DNA of 7,102 nt. Origin: JBLIDK01 sp047632595 (GTDB lineage Bacteria; Bacteroidota; Bacteroidia; Sphingobacteriales; Sphingobacteriaceae). The notes under the pieces were generated by a model. It did not search any database. It saw nothing but the letters and a program-made list of their open reading frames with translations, and was not told where the DNA came from. The stretch is from positions 1-7,102 of the forward strand of contig JBLIDK010000072.1 of NCBI GenBank assembly GCA_047632595.1, in the 5' to 3' direction. Both the position numbers and the translations under genes were made by a program. Numbering within the stretch: the first letter of the stretch is position 1; every line of letters starts with the position of its first letter. Positions 5,413-7,102 of this stretch are shown here, piece after piece.

Positions 5413-6195
5413 TTATTGTTGTTTGTTTAAGGTCCAAACGTATTCTTTGTAGCTAAATTTAGTGTCTTTAGTTACTTTAACATCACTGTATTGGTTCAAA
5501 TACTCTTCTAACGACATGTCTTTTGTAAAGTCGAAGCGATACCATAAAAAGATTTTACTGAGCTCTGCAGATTCAGTACCAATTTCATTTTTAATTGGGT
5601 TGTTTACAAAAAAGCGTGCTTGTTTGTTTAGTTGTTCTTCAATTCTGTCTGTAGCAAATGCTTCGTTCAGCAATTTAGGACAAGAATACGAGGCGCAGTT
5701 AATTGCAAAGTGTATTCTAGGATCGAAAAGCTTATTCAGAAGTTCTTTCTTTTCTATGTCGCTTAAAGAATAGGTTTTCCCATTCACTTTTATAGGTAAA
5801 TCCATTCCCCATACTTTATTTACAAGCGGGACACTGCCACCAATGTCTTTAATACTTTCTACAGGGTAGTTTCTTACAATCAAGTCAACTGTAAATGAGT
5901 TGTAGGTGTTAATCCAAAACACAAATCGCTCTTTATCTGATAGTTTACTAGGCTCTGTTGTCCTTAACATAGCGGTATACTTGTTTAATTCCGCAGAATC
6001 TGCAATAAACCCTTCGTAGTTTACCCAACCTTCTTCGTTAACATGTTTTTGTAAAAGTGTATTCCAAATACTGTGGTCTATTTTAGCACTTCCTTCTTTT
6101 TGTTTTTTAGATAAGTTAATGCTGTTTCCAGCGCACGAAACTAGAATTACTGAAGCTGTTACTAGTGATAGAGCTGATTTAAAAATCATATTCAT
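5413..6195 (-). CDS. DUF547-domain lipoprotein
   Basis: I start this protein at the ATG at 6195 (260 residues), because MNMIFKSALSLVTASVILVSC is a complete lipoprotein signal with a lipobox (LVSC) and Cys21 as the lipidated residue. A TTG at 6225 would add ten residues before it and is less likely. The mature part matches DUF547: FWINTYNSFTVDLIV at about 93-107, YPVESIKDI at 110-118, and DPRIHFAINCASYSCPKL near 158-175 with conserved His162, Cys167 and Cys172. Its biochemical role is not established; the conserved Cys/His suggest a catalytic or thiol function, which is inference. No acidic residues follow the lipid Cys (CAGNSIN), so there is no surface-export signal of the Bacteroidota type and it probably faces the periplasm. 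It is directly followed, 1 nt away, by the FAD oxidoreductase gene, and comes 84 bases after the beta-barrel gene. It is of typical length for the family. Confidence 0.87.
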   Translation of the reverse strand: MNMIFKSALSLVTASVILVSCAGNSINLSKKQKEGSAKIDHSIWNTLLQKHVNEEGWVNYEGFIADSAELNKYTAMLRTTEPSKLSDKERFVFWINTYNSFTVDLIVRNYPVESIKDIGGSVPLVNKVWGMDLPIKVNGKTYSLSDIEKKELLNKLFDPRIHFAINCASYSCPKLLNEAFATDRIEEQLNKQARFFVNNPIKNEIGTESAELSKIFLWYRFDFTKDMSLEEYLNQYSDVKVTKDTKFSYKEYVWTLNKQQ

Positions 6196-6278
6196 TGTTT
6201 TTTTAATAGATTTATGTACAAGCAACTAGTAGCGATTTACAAAAAATACTTCTGAACTGCATTGTGACATCCAAAAGA

Positions 6279-7102
6279 TTACCTTAAAAGACGTAAACCA
6301 AGGTTAAATGTTTCTCCCGCACCTTGTGACTTTCCCAAGGCAAAATTGGTGTAAAGCGCCTCTATTTCTAGCTTTGGAGTGATTTGATATTTTACTCCAG
6401 GCCCTAGTTGAAAGTAATAACCTTGTATAAGTGGGTTTTGACCATATGTAGGTGTAAATTCTGTCATAACATACGTTGTGAATTTTGAAGAAGGAAAGTA
6501 ATTCAAAATAGCCTTTATCGGACTTGTAAAATTGGAATTACTTGTTCTAAATTTTCGATCTAAGCGAGTCCAAATTTCAAAAGAGGTAAATAGCTGCAGT
6601 TTTGAACTTAACATTTTATCAATAAATAACTGATTAATTGTAACATAAGCATCATTTGCTAGAAACAAGCCTCCATCGTTTACACCCTGTAAATCTTTTG
6701 CCATAGGTATCAAAATTGTATGCTGCACAGAAATACTTAATGTGGATGGCATAAATATTTGATACTTGATTTTAGGTCCTGCGTAGCTAAGCTCAGTTCG
6801 ACTTACTGCAGGATTGTTAGAAAATGAAAGCACCTTAAAAGGTGTGGATGACTCTTTATCTAGTGAAACGGCGCTATGCCAAATTTCAAATCCTAGGTTT
6901 ATGTTCTTTTTAACAGCAAAAAGTCCGGAAAATGAAGTGGTATTGTAGCTTTGTCTCTGTCCAATAGGAGTACGTTGCTTCTGGTTATTAAAGAATAGTG
7001 TTTGAGAGTATAAATTATTGAAAATCTTAAACTCGTAGTTGTTATTTGCTAGTAATACAGCAGGACTAATGGCTCGTAAGCCAGTATTATGATATGTGGA
7101 AG
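6279..7102 (-). CDS. Outer-membrane beta-barrel protein, C-terminal 273 residues (5' end outside the window)
   Basis: The frame is open from the TAA at 6279-6281 to the end of the window, so the gene is truncated on its N-terminal side. A GTG at 6833 could be taken as a start but lies inside the protein, within FKVLSFSNN. The fragment shows repeated amphipathic strands with aromatic belts (NNYEFKIFNNLYSQTLFFN, KLQLFTSFEIWTRLD, FTTYVMTEFTPTYG) separated by polar turns, the pattern of a transmembrane barrel, and a GLRAISPAVLLANNNYEFK stretch near the visible N-terminus. It ends GETFNLGLRLLR, so the C-terminal residue is Arg rather than the usual Phe. No known family is recognised; a porin or transporter-like outer-membrane role is the best guess. 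It is followed 84 bases later by the DUF547 gene on the same strand and may belong to the same transcript. The gap holds no terminator that I can see. Confidence 0.65.
   Translation of the reverse strand, partial: STYHNTGLRAISPAVLLANNNYEFKIFNNLYSQTLFFNNQKQRTPIGQRQSYNTTSFSGLFAVKKNINLGFEIWHSAVSLDKESSTPFKVLSFSNNPAVSRTELSYAGPKIKYQIFMPSTLSISVQHTILIPMAKDLQGVNDGGLFLANDAYVTINQLFIDKMLSSKLQLFTSFEIWTRLDRKFRTSNSNFTSPIKAILNYFPSSKFTTYVMTEFTPTYGQNPLIQGYYFQLGPGVKYQITPKLEIEALYTNFALGKSQGAGETFNLGLRLLR

Noticed and set aside
5462..5773. Plus-strand open frame of 103 codons
   Set aside because: It lies antisense within the DUF547 gene, including its conserved Cys motif, and shows no protein-like features of its own.
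6196..6225. TTG start ten residues upstream for the DUF547 lipoprotein
   Set aside because: The ATG at 6195 begins a complete lipoprotein signal peptide; the longer form would place extra residues with several lysines in front of it.
6240..6248. TATTTTTTG as a promoter -7 box for the DUF547 gene
   Set aside because: The spacing inside the motif is one base longer than TAnnTTTG and no -33 box is found at a fitting distance, so I do not list it.
6831..6833. GTG as the start of the last beta-barrel gene
   Set aside because: The same frame continues without a stop for a further 269 bases to the window edge and keeps the barrel-like strand pattern, so this codon is an internal Val.

Overview
The window looks like AT-rich chromosomal DNA from a member of the Bacteroidota, most likely the Flavobacteriales. 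The clues are signal peptides ending in AFSQ, A-rich start regions without a Shine-Dalgarno, a TAnnTTTG-type promoter box in front of the tRNAs, outer-membrane proteins of typical Bacteroidota style, and tRNA genes without an encoded CCA end. The lineage is an inference from these traits, not from a database match.

Layout: 1-156 is the 3' end of a plus-strand GT4-like glycosyltransferase. From 157 to about 637 there is no gene; this stretch holds a strong hairpin, two diverged copies of a 35-bp repeat with other repeat scraps, and an intrinsic terminator pointing left. Everything after that is on the minus strand. In transcription order (right to left) the genes are: a truncated outer-membrane beta-barrel protein (6279 to the window end), a DUF547 lipoprotein (5413-6195), an FAD/NAD(P) oxidoreductase (4083-5411), a membrane-bound NapH/NosR-type polyferredoxin (2503-4080), a small secreted beta-barrel protein (1883-2449), a family 2 glycosyltransferase (872 to about 1873), tRNA-Gly(GCC) (751-823) and tRNA-Leu(UAA) (638-722).

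The most coherent unit is the run DUF547 lipoprotein, oxidoreductase, polyferredoxin. Its genes are separated by only 1 and 2 nt, so they are almost certainly cotranscribed and probably translationally coupled. The predicted topology puts all the cysteine motifs of the polyferredoxin on the cytoplasmic side, where the soluble FAD enzyme would sit. A plausible reading is a redox module that moves electrons between NAD(P)H, FAD, Fe-S centres and the membrane, with a lipoprotein and a beta-barrel protein as envelope partners. The substrate cannot be read from the sequence.

The other notable point is the start of the family 2 glycosyltransferase. Its conserved first beta-strand is encoded upstream of the first ATG, in a stretch with no ATG, GTG or TTG, directly after the in-frame stop of the preceding gene. 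A CTG (or another rare) start, or a sequence error, is implied.
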